Origin: Sphingomonadaceae bacterium 3R27C6
GTDB taxonomy: Bacteria; Pseudomonadota; Alphaproteobacteria; Sphingomonadales; Sphingomonadaceae
Assembly: GCA_005503215.1 (NCBI GenBank)
Contig: SCNS01000007.1
Coordinates: forward strand, 1-64,000
Direction: 5' to 3'
DNA: 64,000 bases
Made by a program: the position numbers and the translations under genes. Under the pieces are notes generated by a model. The model was not told the DNA's origin. It searched no databases and worked only from the letters and a program-made list of their open reading frames with translations. Within the stretch, counting starts at the first letter, position 1. Each line of letters begins with the position of its first letter. Below are positions 54,817 to 63,394 of this stretch, piece by piece.

Positions 54817-56283
54817 TCATTCCTCCCCGACCGGTTGGCCGATTTCAAAATCGCTTCGGTAGCGCGTGGCGGGATCGCTCGTGTCGAGGACGAGCGCGCC
54901 GTCGATGAAGACCTTCTCGGCGATGGCGTAGACGCTGAACGGATTCTTGCTCCACAGCACGACGTCGGCCATCTTGCCCGGCTCGAGCGAGCCGGTCTTG
55001 TCGGCAATGCCCATGATCTTCGCGGGGTTGAGGGTGATCCACTTGATCGCCTCCTCCTGCGGAATGTCGATCCCCGCGCGGCGCCCGGCGGCGATCGCGA
55101 CCGCACTTTCGACGTTGAGGCGCTGGATCAGTCGCTGCTCGTCCGAGTGGATCGCAACGCAGACGCCCGCCTTGCTCAGGATCGCGGCATTTTCCTCGAT
55201 CGCGTCATAGGCTTCCATCTTGAAGCCCCAGCGCGTCGCCCAGGTCGCGACGCAGACATCGTCGGCGACGAGCAGGTCGGCGATCTTGTAAGCCTCGACC
55301 GCATGGTGAAAGGCGCGCGTCTTGTAGCCGAACTCGTGGCCAACATCGAGCATCACCGCCATTTCGTCGGCGCGGTAGCAATGGTTCTGAACGAGGATGT
55401 CGCCCTTCAGCACGCCCGCAAGCGTTTCGAGCCCGAGGTCGCGCTTGGGCGCCTCGCCGCCTTCGCCGCGCGCGTGCTTCTTTTCATAGGCATCGACCTT
55501 GCGGCCATATTCGGCGGCGTCGATCCAGGCGCGGCGGAAACCCGCGACTTCGCCCATGCGCGTGGCGGGGGCGCGGCCGCGGCTGCCGTAGCGACCTTTC
55601 GGATTCTCGCCGCAAGCCATTTTCAGCGTGTAGGGCGCGCCCGGGAATTTCATCTGCTGGACGGTCACCGCGGGCACATTCTTCACGCTCACGCCGCGGC
55701 CGCCGAAGAGGTTGGCCGAACCCGGCAGGATGAGCAGGCTGGTGACCCCGCCGGCGCGGGCCTTGGTGAATACGGGATCCTGCGGCCAGATCGAATGCTC
55801 GGCCCAGACATGCGCGGTATAGGGGTCGATATTCTCGTTGCCGTCGGCATGGCCCTGGACGCCGGGCGCCGGAAAGACCCCGAGGTGCGAATGGGCGTCG
55901 ATGATGCCGGGGGTGACCCACTTGCCGCGCCCGTCGATGACGCGCGCGCCTAAGGGAACAGCGACATCGGCGCCGACCGCGATGATCTTGCCTGCGGCCA
56001 TCAGCACCGTGCCATTGTCGATCCGGGTGCCGGTGCCGGTCAGGATCGAGGCGCCGACGATCGCCGTGTCGGCGGCGGGACGCGGTTGGTAGGTGCTCGC
56101 GAACGGTGCGGGCGCCGGCGCTGCCGCCGGTTCCGCGGGCGGCGGTGGCGTGTTGGCGGGGCGCGCCGAGGAGGCATCGGCGGCGCAGCCCGCGAGGAGC
56201 GTGAGCGTGGTGCCGAGAAGCGCGGCGCGCACCGCGCGGGGGGTGCGGGCCGGGGAGATGGTGTCGGAGAAATGTCGTGTCAC
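54817..56283 (-). CDS. Lipoprotein amidohydrolase (imidazolonepropionase-like)
   Basis: A 488-aa amidohydrolase with a lipoprotein signal (LLGTTLTLLAGC; mature Cys33). After a Pro/Ala linker come the HxH metal motif GIIDAHSHLGVFP, metal or substrate His residues in ILVQNHCYRADEM and KTRAFHHAVEAYK, and the final IHSDE. This set fits a catalytically competent enzyme acting in the periplasm on amide or peptide bonds. It lies 86 bases after the TonB receptor and is immediately followed by its degenerate partner. Confidence 0.9.
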   Translation of the reverse strand: MTRHFSDTISPARTPRAVRAALLGTTLTLLAGCAADASSARPANTPPPPAEPAAAPAPAPFASTYQPRPAADTAIVGASILTGTGTRIDNGTVLMAAGKIIAVGADVAVPLGARVIDGRGKWVTPGIIDAHSHLGVFPAPGVQGHADGNENIDPYTAHVWAEHSIWPQDPVFTKARAGGVTSLLILPGSANLFGGRGVSVKNVPAVTVQQMKFPGAPYTLKMACGENPKGRYGSRGRAPATRMGEVAGFRRAWIDAAEYGRKVDAYEKKHARGEGGEAPKRDLGLETLAGVLKGDILVQNHCYRADEMAVMLDVGHEFGYKTRAFHHAVEAYKIADLLVADDVCVATWATRWGFKMEAYDAIEENAAILSKAGVCVAIHSDEQRLIQRLNVESAVAIAAGRRAGIDIPQEEAIKWITLNPAKIMGIADKTGSLEPGKMADVVLWSKNPFSVYAIAEKVFIDGALVLDTSDPATRYRSDFEIGQPVGEE

Positions 56284-56369
56284 GCCGGGATCACCTTGTG
56301 CGAAGGGATGGAATGGGCAGCAATCCGGCCGCCGCGCCGGGGGTGCGCGACGGCCGGACGGGAGGTGCG

Positions 56370-59300
56370 TCAGAAAGTCTTGCGGACGTTGACGTACCAG
56401 TAGCGCGGGATCGGCGAATGAAGCGAACCCATGTAGCCGAAGCCGCTCGAATCAATCGGCGGTTGCGCATTGGTAATGTTGCGAACTCCGACACGCAGTT
56501 GGGTTCCATCGGTGAACCCGCCTTTAAGGTCATACTGCACATACAGGCTCGCGGTGGTGTACGCCTTTACGATCAGGTTTTCTCCGCCGATCGAAATGTC
56601 GTTGTCGATGACGCTGCCGGTGTAGCTTACAAAGCCGCCAGCCGTGAATTGCCCAAGCTTCCAAGTAAGCGAGGCCGAGCCGCGCCATTTTGGGAAAGCG
56701 TCGCGGCGAACCTGATTACCGCCTTCCGGAATGACCGTGTCGATGTTGATGTCGCCCGCCGCGCGCGCATCGAGCAGGACCCGGATGTCAGGGGACACGT
56801 CGCGGAAATATTTGAGCAGATAGGCCGCGTTGGCGGACATGGTGAAATCGCCGATTCCCGTGTCGCGAAGCCCGACGTTGAGCCCGAAATCGATCCCGCG
56901 CACCGTCTGTGGTTCCAGGTTGCGATACTGGTCGTCGACATATTGCACCCGACCGACCGGTGCGATGCCAGTCCCGGCGAACAATGCGATATCGTCGGCC
57001 GTCGGCGCCAGGCGGACCACGGTGGGATCGCTCGACCCCTGAAGGCGGAGGAGATAATCGCTGATGAGCGCGTTGCCTTCGCCGAATACGCCGACGATGC
57101 CCTTCTGCTTGACCTGCCAATAGTCCACCGTGAAGGTGGTACGGAGTCGGCCGGTATTGAAGGCCGGCGGCTGGAGCACAGTACCGATCGTCCAGGTGGT
57201 CGAGGTTTCCGGCTTCAGGTCGGGGTTGCCCGCGCGCCGTCCGGTGGTAACAAAACCTTGGGCGCAAGCGTCGAAGCTGGTGATGCGGCCCGCGCGCAAA
57301 TCGGCCTCGCAGCGGATATAATCGGTCCGCGTATTGCCGCGTGTGATGATCGTTGCCTTGGTCTGCTCGAGGTTCGGCGCGCGGAAGCCTTGCGCCCACG
57401 AGCCGCGGATTCGCCAGCCATCGAAGAGGTCCCAAGCGGCGGCCACCTTGGGTTTCGCGATGCTGCCGAAATCCGAATAATGCTCGTAGCGGCCCGCCAG
57501 CTGTAGCTCGAGGCTGCGAATGAGCGGAACATTCATTTCGGGCGCGATCAGTGGCACGGCCAGTTCGGAGTAGGCAGCGAAGACCGTGCGCGAGCCCTTG
57601 GTGTCGGGGGTCGGGCTGACGCCGAACAAGTCGGATGGCTGGACAATACCGGTGACCGTGTCTGTCCAGGTGATTGTTCCATCGACGCGCTCGTCGCGGT
57701 CGTCGAGATAGGAATCGCGACGCAGCTCAAAGCCAAGCGCCATGCCGACGTTGCCGGCGGGCAACGTCAGAAGATCGGCCTTCGATGCCCGAAAATCCCA
57801 CTGCGCCAGCGTAGATTTGCCCGCGCGAACCGTCTTGATCGCGATAGCGTCGAGAGCGGCCTGATTGCTAGGTGTCGTGTCGGGACCGGTCGGATTGGTC
57901 GCGCTGCCGCCATTGAACGGATTATAGGCATCGGGCGTCGAGAGCGCGAGGCTTTGCTGGAGAAGCGTGGCGCTGATCCCATCCTGAACATCGCGGACCG
58001 TTGCTTGCGAATAGAGCGCCGCCGTCTCCCAGTTGAAACCGAGCGCCTCGCCGCGAAGCCCCAGCAATGCCCGGAACTGGCGGTTGGTGACATCGACGAC
58101 GGTTGGTCCCATGTCCACAAAACGATAGCTTGTGATCGTCACCGGCAGGCCGGCGGCGGGCGCGTCGATCCCCGCGAGGCGGTTCGGGTTTAACGTGCCA
58201 TTGGCGAAGGTTACGGGGCCAAAGGGGTTCCAGTAGTTGGACGCCGGCACCGTCATCTGGATCGAACCGATCGAGAAGACGCTGTCCTGGATGCTCCGCG
58301 TCTTGGCATAATAATAGCCGGCCTCGCCGAAGACGGTCAGATTGTCACTGAGGTCATAGTGGCCGTTCGCGAACACGTTGACACGATCCAGCCGGGGAAT
58401 AATCGAAAGCGGATAATTGGCTTGGGCGTCCCACCTTGTGTTGCGATCAGCGCCGGTCGTGGCACGCGTCGCATCATCGATACAGATCCCGCCCCCCAGA
58501 TCGGCCGAGCAGCCGCCATTTGCTGTCGGCTGGATTGAAAACACCCCGCCCGTGGTCGTGATATTGGTCGTTCCGCGGCGTACGCGAACGCCGGTGGTGA
58601 AATTGCCCCACTGGGACAAAGTGCTGGTGTCGTCCAAGCTGTTCGAGCCTGCGAACACTGTCCCTGCGAAATCGTCGAAGAAGCGGTGATCGGATGTCGC
58701 GGTATAATCCTGGTCCTGTGAGGACAGCGCCGTGCGGTTGGTGTAGTTGAACAGCAGCGAAATATTGCCGCGATTCTCGGCGAAGTCGGTGCCGAGATAA
58801 CCTGAGCCGTTGAATTCGCGCAGCCCCGTTCCCTCTGCTCCGCCATATTGGACCGACAAACCGCCGCCGTTCACATTGTCGCGAAGGATGGTGTTGACCA
58901 CGCCCGCCACGGCGTCGGTGCCATAGAGGGCTGCCGCGCCGTCGCGGAGCACTTCGACGCGCTGGATACCGAAGACCGGGATTGAGTTGCTATTATAGGT
59001 GATGACCGGCGCCAGCGACGTGCTCGCCTGGCTGCTTGGGTGCTGCACAAGCCGGCGCCCGTTGAGCAGGACCAGCGTGTTGCCGACTCCCAGTCCGCGC
59101 AGATCGATGGACCCGACGTCGCCGCGCGCGAAATTGCTGCTCGTCTGACCATTGCTGCTGTTGAACGACTGGTCGCTCATTTGCGGGATCGACCGCAACA
59201 GTTCGTCGCCCGACACCGCAGCGGTCGCCGCAATCTCGTCCTCGCCGACCACGGTCACGGGCAAGGCTTCGGTGATCTTGGTGCCAGCGATGCGACTGCC

Positions 59301-59465
59301 GGTCACGACGATTTCTTCGCCGCGGGGAGCCGATTGCGGCTCGGTCGCGGCCTGGGTCTCCGCCGCCTGTTCCTGGGCGGCCGCGTTTTGTGCGGCGATC
59401 ATTCCGATCAGCGATGCTGCGGCGAGAATATGCTTGCGGTAGTTCGAATATGTGCGGTTCGTCAT
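56370..59465 (-). CDS. Large TonB-dependent receptor
   Basis: A 1031-aa outer-membrane receptor. A signal peptide (HILAAASLIGMIAAQNAAAQ), a TonB-box-like EEIVVTGSRIAGT, a plug (LLRSIPQMSDQSFNSSNGQT; VQRVEVLRDGAAALYGTDAV in most bases) and a barrel ending WYVNVRKTF are all present. It belongs to the large sphingomonad receptors for peptides, sugars or other organic substrates. ATG 59465 is preceded by AAGGGGA; codons up to 59552 are in frame but not signal-like. It heads the operon with the two amidohydrolases. Confidence 0.93.
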   Translation of the reverse strand: MTNRTYSNYRKHILAAASLIGMIAAQNAAAQEQAAETQAATEPQSAPRGEEIVVTGSRIAGTKITEALPVTVVGEDEIAATAAVSGDELLRSIPQMSDQSFNSSNGQTSSNFARGDVGSIDLRGLGVGNTLVLLNGRRLVQHPSSQASTSLAPVITYNSNSIPVFGIQRVEVLRDGAAALYGTDAVAGVVNTILRDNVNGGGLSVQYGGAEGTGLREFNGSGYLGTDFAENRGNISLLFNYTNRTALSSQDQDYTATSDHRFFDDFAGTVFAGSNSLDDTSTLSQWGNFTTGVRVRRGTTNITTTGGVFSIQPTANGGCSADLGGGICIDDATRATTGADRNTRWDAQANYPLSIIPRLDRVNVFANGHYDLSDNLTVFGEAGYYYAKTRSIQDSVFSIGSIQMTVPASNYWNPFGPVTFANGTLNPNRLAGIDAPAAGLPVTITSYRFVDMGPTVVDVTNRQFRALLGLRGEALGFNWETAALYSQATVRDVQDGISATLLQQSLALSTPDAYNPFNGGSATNPTGPDTTPSNQAALDAIAIKTVRAGKSTLAQWDFRASKADLLTLPAGNVGMALGFELRRDSYLDDRDERVDGTITWTDTVTGIVQPSDLFGVSPTPDTKGSRTVFAAYSELAVPLIAPEMNVPLIRSLELQLAGRYEHYSDFGSIAKPKVAAAWDLFDGWRIRGSWAQGFRAPNLEQTKATIITRGNTRTDYIRCEADLRAGRITSFDACAQGFVTTGRRAGNPDLKPETSTTWTIGTVLQPPAFNTGRLRTTFTVDYWQVKQKGIVGVFGEGNALISDYLLRLQGSSDPTVVRLAPTADDIALFAGTGIAPVGRVQYVDDQYRNLEPQTVRGIDFGLNVGLRDTGIGDFTMSANAAYLLKYFRDVSPDIRVLLDARAAGDINIDTVIPEGGNQVRRDAFPKWRGSASLTWKLGQFTAGGFVSYTGSVIDNDISIGGENLIVKAYTTASLYVQYDLKGGFTDGTQLRVGVRNITNAQPPIDSSGFGYMGSLHSPIPRYWYVNVRKTF

Positions 59466-59643
59466 GCCATGTCCCCTTGTTTCGACCCGATCGGCGCGTC
59501 GTCCTCCGTGCGGCGGATGGATTTCTCCCCATCTCGTCTCGCTATGACGCAAGTTATCGACGTATCCCCATCAACATTGGCGCAGAAAATTACAACCTTT
59601 TGCACTACAGCGAAATTTTCCAGTTTCCGCCGCCTGTCGCCGT

Positions 59644-60105
59644 TCAGGCCAGTTCGATCACCGCATCAACTTCCACCGCGAAGTTGAATGGCAGGCGGTA
59701 GACGCCGATCGCGGAGCGCGCATGTTTGCCGACGTCGCCGAATACGTCGACGATGAGGTCCGAGCAGCCATTCATTACGGCCGGGATCTCGTAGAATTCG
59801 GGACCTGCCTGGACGTAACCGCCGAGCCGGAGAACGCGGGCAACGCGGTCGAGATCGCCGTCGGTGGCCGCCTTGAATTGCGCGATGAGATTGATCGCGC
59901 AGAGCCGCGCGGCGATGATGCCGTCGGCGAGGCTGCAGTCGGCGCCGATGGTGCCCTTGATCCCGCCGCTGGCATGGGTCGAGAGTTGGCCCGAGATCTG
60001 CACGATGTTGCCCGAGCGCGTCGACGACACATAGTTGGCGACCGGCGGACAGACCTCAGGCAGTTCGATCCCGAGGCTGGCGAGACGGCTTTCGATACGA
60101 GACAT
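59644..60105 (-). CDS. RidA family protein (enamine/imine deaminase)
   Basis: A 153-aa Rid protein of the YjgF/UK114 superfamily; it begins MSRIESRLASLGIELPEVCP and has GNIVQISGQLSTH and HARSAIGVYRLPFNFAVEVD. The Arg of the ARS motif aligns with the catalytic Arg of RidA, so enamine/imine hydrolysis, such as of 2-aminoacrylate, is likely. It is longer than RidA itself (about 128 aa), as in the divergent Rid subfamilies. It starts two bases after the DctA-like stop and is co-transcribed with that gene. Confidence 0.88.
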   Translation of the reverse strand: MSRIESRLASLGIELPEVCPPVANYVSSTRSGNIVQISGQLSTHASGGIKGTIGADCSLADGIIAARLCAINLIAQFKAATDGDLDRVARVLRLGGYVQAGPEFYEIPAVMNGCSDLIVDVFGDVGKHARSAIGVYRLPFNFAVEVDAVIELA

Positions 60106-60107
60106 AT

Positions 60108-61394
60108 TCACTCCTTGGTTGCGAGAGAGGGTAGTTGTTCGGTGGGTACGGGCTCGCCGGCAGCCGCTTCGCGCGCCATTCTGCGGCCTTCCCAGCGGTC
60201 GATGACGGCGGCAGCGACCGAATTGCCGACGACGTTGGTCGCCGAGCGGCCCATGTCGAGCAGATGGTCGACCGCGAGGATCAGGAGCAGCCCGGCCTCG
60301 GGCAGTTTGAAGTAGGCGAGTGTCGCCGAGATCACGACGAGCGAGGCACGCGGGACGCCCGCCATGCCTTTCGACGTCACCATGAGCAGGAGCAGCATGG
60401 TGATCTGCTGGCCGATGGTCATGTCGATGCCATAGGCCTGCGCGATGAAGAGCACGGCGAAGGTGCAATACATCATCGAGCCGTCGAGATTGAAGCTGTA
60501 GCCCAGCGGCAGGACGAAGGAGACGATGCGGCGGTTGACGCCCTGCTTCTCGAGCTCTTCCATCGTCTTCGGATAGGCGGCTTCCGAGCTGGCGGTCGAA
60601 AAGGCGAGGAGCACCGGAGTGCGGATGCCGCGGAACAGTCCGAAGGCGCGCGTGCCGATGATCGCGAGCGCGGCGAGGAAAAGCACAAGCCAGAGCGCGC
60701 CGAGCGAGAGATAGAAGCCCGAGACGAAGCCCGCATAGGTCACGAGGACGCCGGGGCCCTGCGTCGCGACGGTCGAGGCGAGCGCGGCGAAGATTGCGAC
60801 CGGGGCGGTCTTCATCACGAAGCCGGTTACCTTGAGCATGATCGCGGCGACCTGCTCGACGAGGGCGAGCACGGCGGGAGCCTTGTCGTCGATGGCGGCC
60901 ACCGCCGAGCCGACGAGGACCGAGAAGACGACGATCTGGAGGATCTCGTTCTCGGCCATCGCCTGGACGATCGATTGCGGGATGAGGTGGGTGACGAATT
61001 GCTTGAGCGAGAAGTCGCCGGTCGCGACGAGGCCTTCAGCGCCGGTTGTCGGCAGGTCGAGCGCGAGGCTCGCGCCCGGCTGGAGCAGGTGGACCATGAC
61101 GAGCCCGATCGAGAGCGACACGATCGAGGCCCCGATGAACCAGCCCATCGTCTTCGCGCCGACGCGGCCGATCGCGGCGGCGTCTTCCATATGCGCGATC
61201 CCAGCAACGAGGGTCGCGAAGACGAGCGGCGCGATGATCATCTTGATGAGCCGCAGAAAGAGGTCGGTAAGGATCGAGAGATTGTCGGCGATTTCGGCGG
61301 CTCTTGCGGCCGGGTAATGCGAATTCACGAACCAGCCCGCCGCAATCCCGGCGACCATGGCGAAGATGAGGATGAAGGCGAAAGCTCTGTTCAT
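60108..61394 (-). CDS. Dicarboxylate/amino acid:cation symporter, DctA-like
   Basis: A 428-aa DAACS symporter. LRLIKMIIAPLVFATLVAGI, the SSEAAYPKTM serine region, LPLGYSFNLDGSMMYCTFAV (helix 7, NLDGS in place of NMDGT) and MGRSATNVVGNSVAAAVI are all family blocks. Expected substrates are C4-dicarboxylates or acidic amino acids. ATG 61394 is chosen; the frame runs to 61505 without family sequence. It is the first gene of a two-gene operon with RidA and is divergent from the amidohydrolase at 61598. Confidence 0.92.
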   Translation of the reverse strand: MNRAFAFILIFAMVAGIAAGWFVNSHYPAARAAEIADNLSILTDLFLRLIKMIIAPLVFATLVAGIAHMEDAAAIGRVGAKTMGWFIGASIVSLSIGLVMVHLLQPGASLALDLPTTGAEGLVATGDFSLKQFVTHLIPQSIVQAMAENEILQIVVFSVLVGSAVAAIDDKAPAVLALVEQVAAIMLKVTGFVMKTAPVAIFAALASTVATQGPGVLVTYAGFVSGFYLSLGALWLVLFLAALAIIGTRAFGLFRGIRTPVLLAFSTASSEAAYPKTMEELEKQGVNRRIVSFVLPLGYSFNLDGSMMYCTFAVLFIAQAYGIDMTIGQQITMLLLLMVTSKGMAGVPRASLVVISATLAYFKLPEAGLLLILAVDHLLDMGRSATNVVGNSVAAAVIDRWEGRRMAREAAAGEPVPTEQLPSLATKE

Positions 61395-61597
61395 GACTGT
61401 CCCGTTCCGGCTTCGCCCCGGCCGGGGCGTACAGGAAGCAGAGACGCAAGTGCGGCGCGGTTCCGCAGCAGCAATGCGGTCGACAAGCGCATATTGTTGC
61501 GACATGGCGGGCGCGGACCGAACAGGCTGGTGGGGATATCTACCGCCGCTGCGTCAAAGCAGGGCAGGGCGACAATCAGACAATCGAGGAGACGCGC

Positions 61598-63394
61598 GTG
61601 GCCAGTTTTCGGAAGATGATCGTAGCGGGAACGGCGCTCGCCGCCGGGCTTGGCTGGGCGAGCCAGTCGGTACTCGCCGAACCGGGCGGCGAGCTGGTCG
61701 CGATCACCGGCGCGACGATCTTCGATGCCACGGGCAAGGATCCCTATCGCGGCACCGTCGTCGTGCGGGGTGGCCGGATCGATGCGGTCGGAGCTGACGT
61801 CAAGGCTCCCAAGGGCGCGAAGATAGTGCGTGCCGACGGCAAGGCGCTGCTCCCGGGCTTCATCGACGTCCATACGCACTGGTCGCCGTCGGGCTCGCCC
61901 GCCGCGCTGCCGCAAATCGCCAACGCTTACCTCTCGAGCGGCGTGACGACCGTGAACGACTTCCACCAGCAGCCCGAAGCCTTCGCGCCGCGCCGCGCCT
62001 GGCTCGCCGACATCTACGCGCCGCACGTCAATTTCGTCGCACGCATGAGCACGCCGGGGGGCCACGGCGCCGATTGGGCCGACACCAACACCACCAAATG
62101 GGTGGCGACCGCCGAGAGCGCGCGGCGCGAGGTGCAGGCGCTTCAGGCTTATCGGCCCGACCATATCAAGGCGTTCGCCGACGGCTGGCGCTATGGCCAG
62201 CTGCCCGAGGAAACCTCGATGAACGTCGAGACGCTCGCTGCAATTGCCGACGAGGCGCACAAGCATGGCCAACGCGTCCTCACCCACACGGTGACAGTCG
62301 AGCGCGGCAAGCTCGCGGCGCAAGCCGGGGTCGATGTGATCGCGCACAGCATCCAGGACGCGGTGCTCGACGCCGACGCGATCGCCCGGATCAAGAAGGC
62401 GGGGACATTTTACGCCCCGACGCTCGCCATCTATCAGCTCAAGCCCGACGAGATCGGACCGGGGCGCAAGGACGACGCCGCGACGCGCCAGCGCATCCGC
62501 AAATATGGCTTCGCCGAAGAAAATGTCCGCAACTTGTTCGCCGCGGGCGTTCCGATCGCGGTCGGCACCGACGCCGGTATCGGCGGTGCGAAACATGGTT
62601 TTTCGACGCTGCAGGAAATGGAATTGCTCGTCGCGGCTGGATTGACGCCGAAGGCGGCGCTGCTCGCCAGCACGTCGAACAGCGCGCTCGCGCTCGGGCT
62701 TTCGGGCGACCGCGGCACGATCGAGAAAGGCAAGCGCGCCGATCTCGTCCTCATCGACGGCAAGCCCTGGGAGACGATCGGCGACGTTCACAAGATCGAC
62801 CGCGTGTTCGTCGACGGCAAGCTCGTCCATGGCGGCGGCACCAAGCCGCCCGCGGGCAATCTCGCGACCGCGCTGCCCGCTACGCCTGCTGCCGAGCTGA
62901 TCGACGATTTCGAGCGGACCGATGGCCGTAGCGCGCTCGACACGCTCCGCCTCGCCGATATGGACGGCGGCGTCGAGCGCTCGTCGGTGGTCACGAACCG
63001 CGTGACGCACACCGGCGGCGGATCGGCGTTCGCCTTCGCGGTGCAGATGTCGCTCAAGGACAAGCCCGAGGGCGGGGTTATCGTTCCGCTCAGTCGCGGT
63101 TCGGTGCGGCCAGTCGATGCGCGCAAGTTCGCCGGCGTCCGTCTCGATATGCGCGGGGCGGGCCGCTACCTGATCGTCGTCAACACCCTAGCGGGCGAGT
63201 GGACCGCGGTGGTCGAGGCGAAGGAGGGCTGGTCCGAATTGCGCGTGCCGTTCACCGCGCTCGTTCCGACGCGGCCCGGTCGCGGCGATGTGCCGTCTTG
63301 GCGCGGCGACGATCTGGTGCAGGTCGGCGTCGTCGTCGAGCGCGAGGGCGGAGCGAGCGCCTGGGGCGAAATCGACAATCTCCGCTTCTACTGA
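61598..63394 (+). CDS. Exported amidohydrolase with C-terminal beta-rich (CIA30-like) domain
   Basis: A 598-aa protein. After a signal peptide (MIVAGTALAAGLGWASQSVLA) comes an amidohydrolase barrel with the HxH motif GFIDVHTHWSPSG, a candidate carboxylated Lys in DHIKAFADGW, His residues in LTHTVTVERG and VIAHSIQD, and the final Asp in AVGTDAG. From about residue 430 a second domain of some 165 residues (LIDDFERTDGRSALDTLRLA; the FYWGEIDNL-type end) resembles CIA30 or carbohydrate-binding jelly rolls. GTG 61598 has a GAGGAGA site; ATG 61616 is a good alternative. It is divergent from the DctA-RidA operon. Confidence 0.87.
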   Translation: MASFRKMIVAGTALAAGLGWASQSVLAEPGGELVAITGATIFDATGKDPYRGTVVVRGGRIDAVGADVKAPKGAKIVRADGKALLPGFIDVHTHWSPSGSPAALPQIANAYLSSGVTTVNDFHQQPEAFAPRRAWLADIYAPHVNFVARMSTPGGHGADWADTNTTKWVATAESARREVQALQAYRPDHIKAFADGWRYGQLPEETSMNVETLAAIADEAHKHGQRVLTHTVTVERGKLAAQAGVDVIAHSIQDAVLDADAIARIKKAGTFYAPTLAIYQLKPDEIGPGRKDDAATRQRIRKYGFAEENVRNLFAAGVPIAVGTDAGIGGAKHGFSTLQEMELLVAAGLTPKAALLASTSNSALALGLSGDRGTIEKGKRADLVLIDGKPWETIGDVHKIDRVFVDGKLVHGGGTKPPAGNLATALPATPAAELIDDFERTDGRSALDTLRLADMDGGVERSSVVTNRVTHTGGGSAFAFAVQMSLKDKPEGGVIVPLSRGSVRPVDARKFAGVRLDMRGAGRYLIVVNTLAGEWTAVVEAKEGWSELRVPFTALVPTRPGRGDVPSWRGDDLVQVGVVVEREGGASAWGEIDNLRFY

